NCBI GenBank assembly: GCA_010356995.1 | Contig: ML996699.1 | Coordinates: forward strand, 754,416 to 818,415 | Source: Trichodelitschia bisporula | Taxonomy: Eukaryota > Ascomycota > Dothideomycetes > Phaeotrichales > Phaeotrichaceae | Reading direction: 5' to 3' | Length of the DNA: 64,000 nucleotides | Part shown: piece by piece, positions 22,546 through 32,339 of the stretch | Numbering within the stretch: the stretch's first letter is position 1 | How the letters are laid out: the number at the start of each line of letters is the position of its first letter | The notes under the pieces: generated by a model | What the model was told of the DNA's origin: nothing | The model's database searches: none | Seen by the model: only the letters and a program-made list of their open reading frames with translations | Translations under genes and position numbers: made by a program

Positions 22546-24105
22546 ATGGCTCCCGTCCCAGTTCCAGAGTACATCGAGACCCGTCTCTTCATCAATGGCG
22601 AGGCATGTCAAGCCACTTTCCATCCCCAACTCAGCTAACCATCCAGTTTGTCAACTCCTCCACCGGCAAGACCTTCGACGTCTTCTCCCCCTACGACCAG
22701 CACAAAGTAGCCACTGGTACCAACCCCTCCCCCCCCATCCATCCTCAATCTAACCCCCCCAGTCCAAGAAGCAACAGAACCGGACATCGACGCCGCCGTC
22801 TCCGCCGCCAAAGCCGCCTTCCCCGCCTGGTCTGCCCTCGCCCCCACCGCCCGCGGCACTCTCCTCCGCAAACTCGGCGACGCCGTCGCAGCCGCCACCT
22901 CCGACCTCGCGGCCCTAGACGCCCTGGTCATGGGCCGGCCGATCAGCACGTACTTCGACGGCCCATTCGCCGCTGAGCTGCTGCACCACTACAGCGAAGC
23001 GGGCTTCGAACCGGCGGGGAAAACCAGCCTGCACACGCCCGGGACTGTGAACTTGACGCTGCGCCAGCCCGTCGGCGTTGCGGCTGCTATCATTCCGTGG
23101 AATGTGCCCATGATCATATTGGCGCATAAGGTTGGCCCGGCTTTGGCGGCGGGGTGCACGCTTGTGGTTAAGAGTAGTGAGAAGGCGCCGCTTAGTTCGC
23201 TCCGGTTTGCGCAGCTGGTGAGGGAGGTTGGGTTTCCGTCGGGTGTTGTCAATGTTGTGAGTGGGTTTGGCAGACCGGCAGGCGAGGCCCTGGCACGGCA
23301 TATGGATGTGCGGATGATCTCGTTTACGGGCTCGGGGCCGACGGGGAAGTTGGTGCAGAAGTATGCGGCGGAGAGCAATCTCAAGCGCGTCGTGCTGGAG
23401 TTGGGGGGGAAGAGCCCGACGCTGGTGTTCGAGGATGCGGATGTCGAGGCTGCGGCTGCGGAGGCGGCGTTCGGGATCCGCTTTGTCTCTGGGCAGGCGT
23501 GTGTTGCTGGGTCGCGCGTGTATGTGCAGGAGAGTGCGGCGGAGCGGTTTAAGAGGGCGTTCGAGGTGGCGTTTGCGGAGTTTGTGCCTGGTGATCCGCT
23601 GGATCCGGCGACGACGATGGGGCCGCAGGCGGATCGGATTCAGTTTGAGCGTGTCAAGGGGTTTTTGGAGGAGATTAGGAATGGTGATGGGCAGGTGAGG
23701 GTTGGTGGGGGGGCCTTGGAGGTTAATGGGAAGGGTTTTTTTATTCAGCCGACTGTGTTCGAGGCGAAGGATGAGGGCGTGCGGGCGATGAGGGAGGAGA
23801 TCTTCGGGCCTGTCATCTCCATCAATACGTTCACGACGGAGGAGGAGGCGATTGCTAAGGCGGTGGACACGGAGTATGGGCTGTTCTCGTCGGTGTACAC
23901 GAAGAATATTGATCGTGCGCTGAGGGTCGCGAAGGCGATGGAGGCGGGCGTTGTGGCGGTCAATTGTACGGCGCCTGCGGGGCTGGCGTCTGATATGCCG
24001 TTTGGGGGGTATAAGCAGAGTGGGCTTGGGCGCGAGGGCTTTGGGTACAGCATTGAGAACTATTTGCAGACGAAGACTGTTACCATCAAACTGGCGCCGG
24101 CTTGA
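22546..24105 (+). CDS. NAD(P)-dependent aldehyde dehydrogenase
   Basis: Oxidises an aldehyde to the carboxylic acid; substrate not deducible. Three exons: 22546-22602, 22647-22716 and 22763-24105; 489 aa, normal length. The first intron (22603-22646) starts with GC (GAG|GCATGT) and ends CCAG, a GC-AG intron; the second (22717-22762) is GT-AG. The N-terminus MAPVPVPEYIETRLFINGE and GKTFDVFSPYD are typical. The cofactor-binding segment AAIIPWNVPM, FTGSGPTGK, the general-base motif LELGGKSP, the catalytic-cysteine segment GQACVAGSR, EEIFGPV and PFGGYKQSGLGRE are all intact. No signal peptide, so probably cytosolic. Similar to cytosolic ALDHs of fungi that act on acetaldehyde or aromatic aldehydes, but that is a guess. 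Codon third positions shift towards G in the second half of exon 3. Confidence 0.92.
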
Positions 24106-24515
24106 GCGGGGAGGGGTTGATGGGCCGGGGATGATGGACTGTCGTTGGGAGCGTTGCAGTATCACTTGTTCACTGGGAAAATGTGCAACAAAGAAGGCAG
24201 CCAGCCGTTTACTCGAAGTCGTAAGCAGTGTGAAGAAGTACCGCAAGCTTAAACTCCACCCCAAAACCCAAATCAAACCCAATAAAACTCCTCGTGCTGA
24301 CAAAACTCATTGAAGAGAAGCATATCCTAGCGCGGCTGACCACCCTCCCAGCCTTGATGCGCGCAAGGCTAACAGCGGGGTAACGGATGGAACTGCCCCA
24401 GCCTTACGGCAAACCTCTGATTTCAAAAACCAAAGACACCATTCTAGGCGTAAGCCGGACATAACCCCCTCGCAGAACCCCCTCCGGCCGCTCCAACCGC
24501 AGATACTTACCTCCA
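24106..24515. other. Intergenic, convergent with the DUF1996 gene
   Basis: 410 bp holding the ALDH 3' end and the 3' flank of the minus-strand DUF1996 gene. An A-rich stretch (AAACTCCACCCCAAAACCCAAATC) is the only notable feature. Confidence 0.4.
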
Positions 24516-25594
24516 CTACGCGCCCGTAGCCTTGACAGCCTGATTCCCCGTCGCGCTCGGCGCCCCAGATGCATAAGCATAGCTACACTTCTGCGGGGTC
24601 GCATCCGCGGGACCCTTCTGCACGGGATTACACCCAGGCAGATGCTCCATCCACCCATCAATATCCTCATCCACGACAGGTTTCTGCGCGCAGGCATTCC
24701 GCGTCTTATCATCATACACCTCAAAACAGTCCGTCAGCGGGCGACCGCCACTCCCGGTAGTACAACTCGTAATCGCCTTAAGCAACACCCCCTCCTGCCA
24801 CCCATTCAGAAAATCAGCATGGAAGCCGTACCCCCTGGGATCACCCTGCGCCAACACCCAGGGCATATCATTCGCCGTGTATGACCCGTCGAAGGACTTC
24901 GTGTCGAGCCAGTTCTCGATGAAAAATATGCGGCAGCACGCGCGGGTGGCTCGACGGGCAGTAGCCTGAGTCCGGGTGGTCGCCCATCGGGTACGCGACG
25001 TGCGCCCGGGGGCTGCTGATATCAAACAGCGCGCCGTTCCAGCAGTGCGAGAAGTGCACGCTCCCCGCGAGGCCATACCCGCATTGCGTAATCCCCGTCG
25101 GAAGCCCCGTAGTCTTAACATCGGGATCGTGGCAGAACCACTCCGTCGCCCGCCTGGGCATTCTTACTCTTAGGCAAAGAGCGCGAGGCCGAATTCCCCG
25201 CAATCATACGAAACTCGGTTGGGAACTCCTGGATCGTTTCGTTCGCGCCCGCGCGGTTGAAGTAGTAAATCTTGTGCTCGGGGCGCTCGGGGACGCGCTT
25301 GAAGGACCCGTTGGAGGGCAATTGGAAGTAGAGCGATGGCATCCAGTAGTTGGATTTGTCGGGCTTGATGAAGGCGGTGGAGCAGGTGGAGGTTTGGGTG
25401 GTGGCGAAGGACATGTTGGAGGTGAAGGCGTTGGCGCCGATTATGCTGTGGACGTGCATGCGACGCAGGATTGAATCTACTTTGTGGTGAAGACCGCATT
25501 GAGATCGTTGACGGTTCTCAGGATATTTCGAGGCACCGGCAGCCTCACGGGAAGACACTGGAGCGGACCTGTAGGACAACTGTGCGTTCAACAA
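24516..25594 (-). pseudogene. DUF1996 secreted-type protein with two single-base frameshifts
   Basis: DUF1996 proteins are fungal secreted or cell-wall proteins of unknown biochemical role. The characteristic series is present in order: HVHSIIGANAF, DKSNYWMPSLYFQ, FRMIAGN, WFCHDPDVKTTGLP, CGYGLAGSVHFSHCWNG, HVAYPMG, IENWLDTKSFDG, WVLAQGDPRGYGFHADFLNG and the closing cysteine-rich part ending at 24516. To read it, the frame must change by one base twice: once near 25145-25155 (a G/C-run just before the WFCHD block) and once at the A5/T5 run at 24922-24926 (just before IENW). Neither site can be an intron. Both are homopolymer or short-run positions, so sequencing error and true decay are both possible. 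The N-terminal exon with the expected signal peptide is not resolved. Confidence 0.7.
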
Positions 25595-25695
25595 AGAGAG
25601 CTGGTTTCATGACTGAGTGAGTGAGACGGCCAGATACCATCATTGCCTTGACGATAAGACGATAGATTCAAAATATATCAACCATAACGGAAGCC

Positions 25696-26286
25696 TCAAC
25701 CCGCGTGCTCTTGTTTCCGAGCATTGTCAGTGGTATATCCTCTCGGCTGGGATTCGGTGAAGGCGAGGACACTGAATCGACCATCCTGAGTAGTTTCCAG
25801 ACTCATATCAAAGCAGTCATCACAGCCAGTAGCCAGTAGCGGGTAGAACATGTACTTCACAGCTAAGTCAACGACGGTCAGCACGTGTACACCATCCATT
25901 CCAGAACGTTCGCGATTGCTCAACCATCGACCGAAAAGCTTCGAAAAGCCATCGACGGCATAACTCCCAGGGAAGCAACAACCCGCAACCAGACATTCAA
26001 AAACGTGCACTCACAAAAAACACAGCGCTTGCTTCCCGCCCGCCTCACTCCCACGAAGTGACACTCAAAATCCCCACCCCCAGCCACAATACCCGCCTTC
26101 AGCCTCGCGCCACCCCAGCCACCATCAAGCCGCGTCGTAACGGCCGCCACAGTCGGCGGTTGACAAACCACCGACTCTCCGCGAGGCGTCCGCACCCAGC
26201 GCCACCCGCGCTAGTGGCGCCAACATATACGAGGCCGCCACGAGCGTGAATGGAACGGTGGAAGAGCTGCAAGTCAAGTCGCGCAT
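25696..26286 (-). CDS. Doubtful small secreted protein, two exons, 5' part unclear
   Basis: A strong intron-like segment (GTGAGT near 26014 to GCTGACCGTCGTTGACTTAG near 25871) would join a frame ending SKRCVF to VKYMFYPLLATGCDDCFDMS and on to a stop at 25696. Upstream, a different frame starts at 26286 with MRDLTCSSSTVPFTLVAASY and looks like a signal peptide, but it is one base out of frame with the following exon. I do not recognise the family. It may be a decayed or mis-assembled secreted cysteine-containing protein, or chance. Confidence 0.2.
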
Positions 26287-26622
26287 TCCGGTGGGCCTGC
26301 GCCGGTTTGTGGAAATTGAAAATCGCGGTGCTTTTGGGAAACGTGGGAGGCCATCGGGGGTGTTGAGGCGGCGGTTGAATGATGACGTCTTTTGCTTGGC
26401 GGTTGACACGATCATGAAAGATGCGAAGGGCTGCGGAGCAAAGCATTACTTCCCATTAAGTAATAGCTACTCGTCATGCGCCTGAGCGAAAAAGACTGGC
26501 TGCGTAATGTCATGACCTCTCTCGGTCGACGATAATATGTACAGGAAGTCGCATCCGCTAATATATTAAATCATCCAGAGTAATAATGGACAAGACAATC
26601 TAAACATCTTTCCTGTTGGAGA
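26287..26622. other. Intergenic, no gene seen
   Basis: Downstream flank of the Lsb5-like gene and upstream of the doubtful secreted gene. Nothing recognisable. Confidence 0.4.
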
Positions 26623-28315
26623 TTAGCAGATGGCCAATAGTGGGAACGTGATGTCATACCAACTAAGGCCTTCCCTCTCTTGATAGGGAGTCTTCACGGC
26701 GTTGCGGTCCGCAAAGGGATCATCCTCGTCTTCTTCGCTTTCACTCACTTGGATCTTCTTTTTTGATGCTGCATTCGACATGGGCGCTGGGATTGGGATA
26801 CTAGTCGGACGAGGTGGCCGTGGCGGCGGAATAGACGCTGATGCCGTGTCGTTCAACGAGAGACCTGCCAATCCCTCCTGGTTGCCGGACATAGACATGC
26901 GATTTTGGAAGCGTTCCTTGCTGGCCTGGTATTCGGCCTCGCTGTCGCTATCATCATCGATGCTCTTGTCCATGACCTCGTAAGCCATAAGAGCTTTGAT
27001 CAACTCGTCGTTTGCACTCAACAGACTACCGATGTACTGTTCACTCTCGACCAATTGGATGTACCGCAAGATCTGCCGGCGGAGCACTTTGCAGGTATCA
27101 AAACGGTTCTTGCACTCGACATTTTCTGAAACGCGCTGACTTTCGCGGTTGATGAGTTTGAGAGCATTGAGAAGATTGGTGCTGGCCACGGAAGCGGAGG
27201 CTATCGTTTCAAGCAATTGACCCTTCTCTTTCTCCAGGTTGAATGGCTTGCGCTTGTTCTTCTTATCCTTGGACTTGAAAAGGGACGAGGAGCGCTCCGT
27301 TGATGCCAGTTGGATCGGTCGTTGTGGTTGCCACGATGCGGAAGGGGTAGAGGAGGATGGACTGCTGCGATGTTGGACAGCTGGCGAAGTCGGAGGAGAA
27401 GTCTGCATTTCTCTGGCGGCCTCGGCTTCCGTTTCTCGAATAACCTTGGACTGAGAAGGGTGGGGCCGCTTCGTTTGAGGGAGTTGCTTGTAGAGTGAGG
27501 CGATCTGGTTCAGGCCTTGTGTGTTCTTGTAGGCAACGGCCCACTGCCTGAAGAGGACGTTACACTTCGCACGGACATCAGGATCCACCATTTCGTCTTG
27601 CGGCATCATTCTCAGTCGCTCAAGCAAGGGTCCGTCGGCAAATGTCCGTTGGAAGCGTGTCCCCGCATTTTGGATAAGGCCGTCTAGGATGGTGAGAGCA
27701 CGAAGCTGACGATGCATGTTGCCATATTTGCTGTTGATTGGTTAGAGGTGTAAAGCAGAAACAACATTGACGTACAGCTTTTTGCGTATCGCCCTAGCTG
27801 CCTCAGCTGGACCAGTGTCCTGGATCCGAATCACCTCCACTAGATCGACAATGCCAGAAAGATCGTTCTCCTCATACTCTTCGCCGGTGAGACGTTCGAT
27901 ATGGACCGTGATCGCCGTGTAGGGCTTCTTCTGTACCACGAACCATGTCTTTAGCGACTTGCCCACGATGTGGAAGCAGCAATGGGGGCAAGCATTGTAT
28001 GCAACCCTCTCGGGAGCCAACTTTGCTAGCTGCGCAAGTTGGACCGAAGCATTCTTGTGGTGGAGGGTTTTCGAGCGGGGAGGGGCTAGAGAATAAGGTG
28101 GAGGAGGTTCTCTGAGAAACTGGACGAGTTCCACAGTGGTGGTACGACGACGATGTGTCTCATACGGCGGTGGACACTGCGCGTGTTGGGGTATTGGGGG
28201 ATGGGCAACCATTGTGACGGGCTACATAGCGATGGGGATGGAAAGAGGAGTAGAATTGAAAGAAGAAGAGGAAATGCTCAAGTTATGAGAGAGGGCTTAC
28301 TGGACCGCCGAACAT
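26623..28315 (-). CDS. LSB5: VHS-domain endocytic adaptor, Lsb5-like
   Basis: Lsb5 binds the actin regulator Las17 and ubiquitin, and works at endocytic sites at the plasma membrane. Proposed exons: 28315-28301 (only MFGGP), 28221-27776 and 27730-26623, introns of 79 and 45 nt, giving 522 aa; yeast Lsb5 is 354. The VHS/ENTH domain starts at KKPYTAITVHIERLTGEEYE and continues DLSGIVDLVEVIRIQ, AARAIRKKLKYGN, LRALTILDGLIQNAG. A GAT-like helical part follows (ANDELIKALMAYEVMDKSID), with a C-terminal DPFADRNAVKTP tail. The extra ~110 N-terminal residues are proline-rich (PPPYET, REPPPPYSL) and contain ACPHCCFH. An alternative is one long first intron from 28300 to ~27937 joining MFGGP directly to KKPYTAIT, which removes the extension. 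The core identity is secure; the 5' structure is not. Confidence 0.82.
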
Positions 28316-29970
28316 GATGGGATGGCGAACAGCCTTGTTCGGACTTTACTAGGTGGTGGTAATGGGGGGCGCTTAAGAGCAGAATTTGGTAACCTTGGGG
28401 AGGGGGGTGGGGCGGGGGCGCGAAGACGGATGCGGCAAGCGAGAATGTGTCGAACAGGAGAGCTTTACGTCCAAATTAGATACGATGTTCGCTTGCAGAA
28501 CGGGTTCCACACGGAACAGGTCCGTGATCTTCACATGGGATGGTCGACTGTGCCCGCACCCAGAAGCCACAGCGTGCGTGACAGGGCGAAGGACCAGCGG
28601 GATGGAAGGAAAAGCTGCAATGCTCACCGAGAAGCTGGAGGGTAGTTCCGGGATACACACGAAAGTGCCCTTTCGCCTTAGGGATGACGAGGAACACGAA
28701 CAAGGTCCGGGTCTCGAAGGGCGGGAGGTTGGAGGCGCTGTGTACGCGGGACGAAAGTACAGGCCAGACGGCGGTACCAGCAACGCAACAAGCGAGTGGA
28801 GAGGTTGTTAGGGAGAGGGGGGGCGTGTTGGGAGTGTGGAGAGGAAGACCGAAGAGGGTGCGATGCGGAGAGCCGATCCGGGTCCGTGCAAAGGAGGGGA
28901 GGCGTGGGGAGGCTGCAGTGGCTGCTTCTTCGCCCTGGTCAATGTCGGGCAAACGAGCTTTGGAAGTTCCGACGGTGCTTTGAATGGAGGAATGAAGGAT
29001 TTTGGCGTTTCCTTCTCCAAAAGACGCGATATACGCAGTAGTGAGGCGGATTCAATAATGCAGATGATGCTCAAACAGTAGAACAGTAGGAAGTACAGAA
29101 CGATGAGGTCAGAGGTCCATCCGACATCACACGAGTGCCCCGGCTTTCCTTTCCGTCTGATGGCTGCCCCGCGGTTCCCCAAATGTTTTTCCGTCCCGGT
29201 GGAGCTCCCAACCACCACTCAACGAGTCTCCCTCCACATCGGACAAAATCTTGGCATAACCGGCACCTCCACTCGTCCACGTTCAACACCCACAGACCCG
29301 CAGAACCCAAAGAACACACAGACTCTCCCGCAGTCAGACAAGACCTGCATCACCAACCCGCAGACAGACGCAAACTCCACTACCAAACTCCACTTACAAT
29401 TATTCTCACCAACCCACCCACATGTCTCTTCACATGATGACCGTCCCCTCACTCACCGTCCAGCGTCGCCACTCGCACTAGTCAACTAGCCACGCTGCAT
29501 CCCGTTCTAGTCCCGCCTCTTCGGCCACGCGTTAACCTCCGAGAGGGTACTCTGAGCAGACCAGCTAGCTTCACCGTACGGTTGTATTGAATTTCTCCGG
29601 TAGATCGGCCGTGAACATTGAAATCAGAGCTCTTTAACCAACAAGCGTTCGGAAATGGTAGATCGCGGGAACGGGCCCCTTAGGTGATCCCCCACTCTGC
29701 CGATCCCATCCATTTCCTTGCTCAGCCCTGCTGACGCTCGACTGTTTTAGGCGGGTCGAGCCACCCGTTCTGGCTTCAAACTTAACGCCAAGCAACCAAG
29801 GTAGTAATTCTGCTGGTGCATCACTTGAGCCTTCAGCGTTCCGCCAGATCGTCGACCGGGTTTTCCACCCCCCCCCGCCTTTTTCCCTATCGGAAAACCC
29901 GCCAGCACATATCAGCGGGAGGAAGCGCTCACTGCCTGCTCCAGATCAGCCTACTCGCAAGCGGCTGATA
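28316..29970. other. Long intergenic region (1.65 kb), no supported gene
   Basis: Lies between divergent genes. Several open frames of 80-158 codons overlap each other on both strands in 28.3-29.2 kb, with GC-biased composition and no recognisable domains; I do not call them. 29500-29800 holds nothing recognisable. A ten-C run sits at about 29869-29878. An open frame in phase with the next gene extends leftwards from 29970 to about 29797. Confidence 0.45.
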
Positions 29971-31760
29971 TTGGACCAACATTCTTCTAATAATGCCAGC
30001 GGCACAGAAGCAGGACCAAACGACGATCAGGTTGTCAATGATCTTGACGGTCCACCCACGCCCGGCCATCAACCGCCGCTCTATCAAGCTTTCGTCATTC
30101 CACAGAACTCTCTTTACCACCCAGAGACCTGGACCCACGCTCCGCACGGCTGGTATATGGTGAACACCAACGGAATCGCACAGCCTCCTACTGTCATGGA
30201 GCAGATAGCCACATCTCACCCCAGTGTTCCAGGAGAGAATGAGGATATGCTCAATGATACCAGAGGCCCGCCTTCTCAAGCCTTGTTACGTTACCCCCCG
30301 CATCCGGCGGCCGGATATGAGGATGGATACAGCTCTGACACTCTCGTCCCTGATCACGACACCGGTGCAGTTGAAAGTGAGGATCTTGCACCGGCGATTA
30401 CCCAAGTGTCGCCCATGCAACATTCCCCTGCATGGAGTCAAATGCCACTAAAGCTTCCAGCTACCGTAGACAGAGATTCATCGAAAATATGGGCGGGAAT
30501 TTCAGATCAAAACTTCCTTGACCTAGTATGCGACGCTCTACCTGGAGGCGATATTCAAACCGGCGAGGAAGCCACGTCGTGCTCTGAGGTAAGGGATCAG
30601 TCACTGCCCGAGGCGGGTCGCTCTGGATGCGAATCTTCACCTCGAGACATGCTCGATGGCGGGCTCTCCGATCAAGATTTCCTTGACTTGGACCTCGAGA
30701 CCATGGCCGCTCTTCCTCGCACTGAGCCTATCGTGAAAACTCCCAAGCCGCCATTTCATTTAACAATGTGTGAACCCCAATCCGACATGAGCCTTCCAGG
30801 GGATCCAGACGACGAATTCGGCGGTGTGTCAGACCAAGACCTAATTGACGCGATGGCTTGTACCACTCCCTTAAGCTTAATCGAACCAGGACCGGACAGC
30901 GTGTCTCATCAGGTAAATGTTCGAGCTCAGCCAGATTCGGGTCCTGTCAGACATGGTATGTCACCGGAAGATGAGTTTGCCGGTATCAGTGATCAGGACC
31001 TTCTCGATGCCATGGATAACAGGGCCTCGCCAGGCCCATTAACAGTGGCAACTCGGTTAGGCTCAGCACGGACTTCCATTCCTATAAAGAATGGAAGTTC
31101 ATCGCCCATACAGGAGGAGGTCGATCTTTTCCAGATCGAAGCCTTACAGGTAAGTGAGAGTGAAACGAAGCGAGTAGACACACAGTCACCTCAGCCTTGC
31201 TCTGGTCCAAGCGCTCAGCGGACAACGACTCCCCACCCTGGCCTCCCACGCTGTGCTCCGTTTGTACGTCCGGCCCCACCTAAGCCCGTTCAGAAACGTC
31301 CTGCCCTGGCCGGTGTAACGCCTTACACCCTTCTCCGGACATGTTTTCGTATCGGCGAAGCCTTCAACTATGGACACGAGGCCGGCTGTGATGTCGTGGT
31401 TGAGTTGTACGCCAGGGTCCTCTGGTCGCACCGCGTGGGTGTCAAGCAGCTTTTCAAGTTCGCGGACATATTCTACGACCAGCGGCCACCATACCTTGAG
31501 GGCTGTTACCAATGCTGGAAGGGGAATGAGTTGTGGGATCGTGAAAGTCAGCCATTTCTCGCAGGTGACAAGAAGCTCGCCAGGGTAATTGGCAGGATGA
31601 AGCAAACAGGCCGCGGGGCGAAGCTTCTCGTTTTCAACATCTGGGAAGCTGAATGGGCCGACATTGAGTACTCTAGGGCGATTGTCTGTTCCTGTAAGTG
31701 CATTATGTGCCGGCTTGACGTGCCTCAACTCAACCCCTCTCCTTGCTGACTCTCATAGAG
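29971..31760 (+). CDS. Conserved fungal protein with SDQD repeats and C-terminal conserved domain
   Basis: The main exon is open to 31693 and then a 65-nt intron (31694-31758, GTAAGT…GCTGAC…CATAG) splits the stop codon T|AG, so the protein ends …YSRAIVCS. The 5' end is unresolved: the frame stays open upstream to ~29797 with sensible sequence (SGRKRSLPAPDQPTRKRLIL) but no ATG, so a first exon is missing from this call. Four copies of a short acidic motif are spaced through the disordered N-terminal part: GISDQNFLDL, GLSDQDFLDL, GVSDQDLIDAM and GISDQDLLDAM (about 30492, 30658, 30817 and 30978). The C-terminal ~130 residues form a conserved domain (EAFNYGHEAGCDVVVELYAR, KQLFKFADIFYDQRPPYLEG, LLVFNIWEAEW) that I recall from Pezizomycotina proteins of unknown function; an OB-fold is my guess. 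Confidence 0.7.
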
Positions 31761-32339
31761 AGAGATATCTCCGGACGGCTTGATCTGATGCGTTGATGAT
31801 GATGAACCTAAGCTGGCTCTTTCTCCGCCTCTTTTAACTCCAATGGCCTATCAGTTAGCTAAATTATAATTCACTGCGTATCAATTACTATGCATGACAA
31901 CTCGCGGCTCTCATCCGCCATGATCAAGGGTACCCAGAGTATCGTGAGGCAACGTTGACACCTGAGGCATCCGTGTGGTACAAGCGGCAACAACTAAGCC
32001 TAGTCTAAAATCAGACAGCGGGGCAGACCGCCAAGAAATGCTCCGACTGGCGGATCTAAAGCGGCACGTCCCACTTCTTTCACGTCTCCCTAGCGCTGGG
32101 GCAACTCCCTCTCAACCTGATCGTTCGCTCACAGTCGCGTTGCATCTTCTCCCTTCTACTTGTCCTCCAACCTAACCTCAGCTGCACAGCGCGCGTCAAT
32201 CACAGTACTAGATCATCTTCTTCGCCACATAGACCCTGATTGAACCCCTCAGCCTTAGCCACGGCGAGTTGCACGACTATGCGCATCCATTCCCACCGCA
32301 CAGACGCGTCAAACAGCTTCCTCGACTAGCAACTGCCTA
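31761..32339. other. Intergenic, promoter of the next gene
   Basis: No coding sequence supported. AT-rich near 31800-31900, pyrimidine-rich from 32060 to 32330, which is probably the leader of the gene starting at 32340. Confidence 0.4.

Noticed and set aside
22915-24303. 462-codon minus-strand open frame opposite the aldehyde dehydrogenase
   Set aside because: Antisense shadow of a conserved enzyme; no domain in its translation.
28386-29218. Overlapping open frames of 80-158 codons on both strands
   Set aside because: They overlap one another, have no domains and differ in composition from neighbouring genes.
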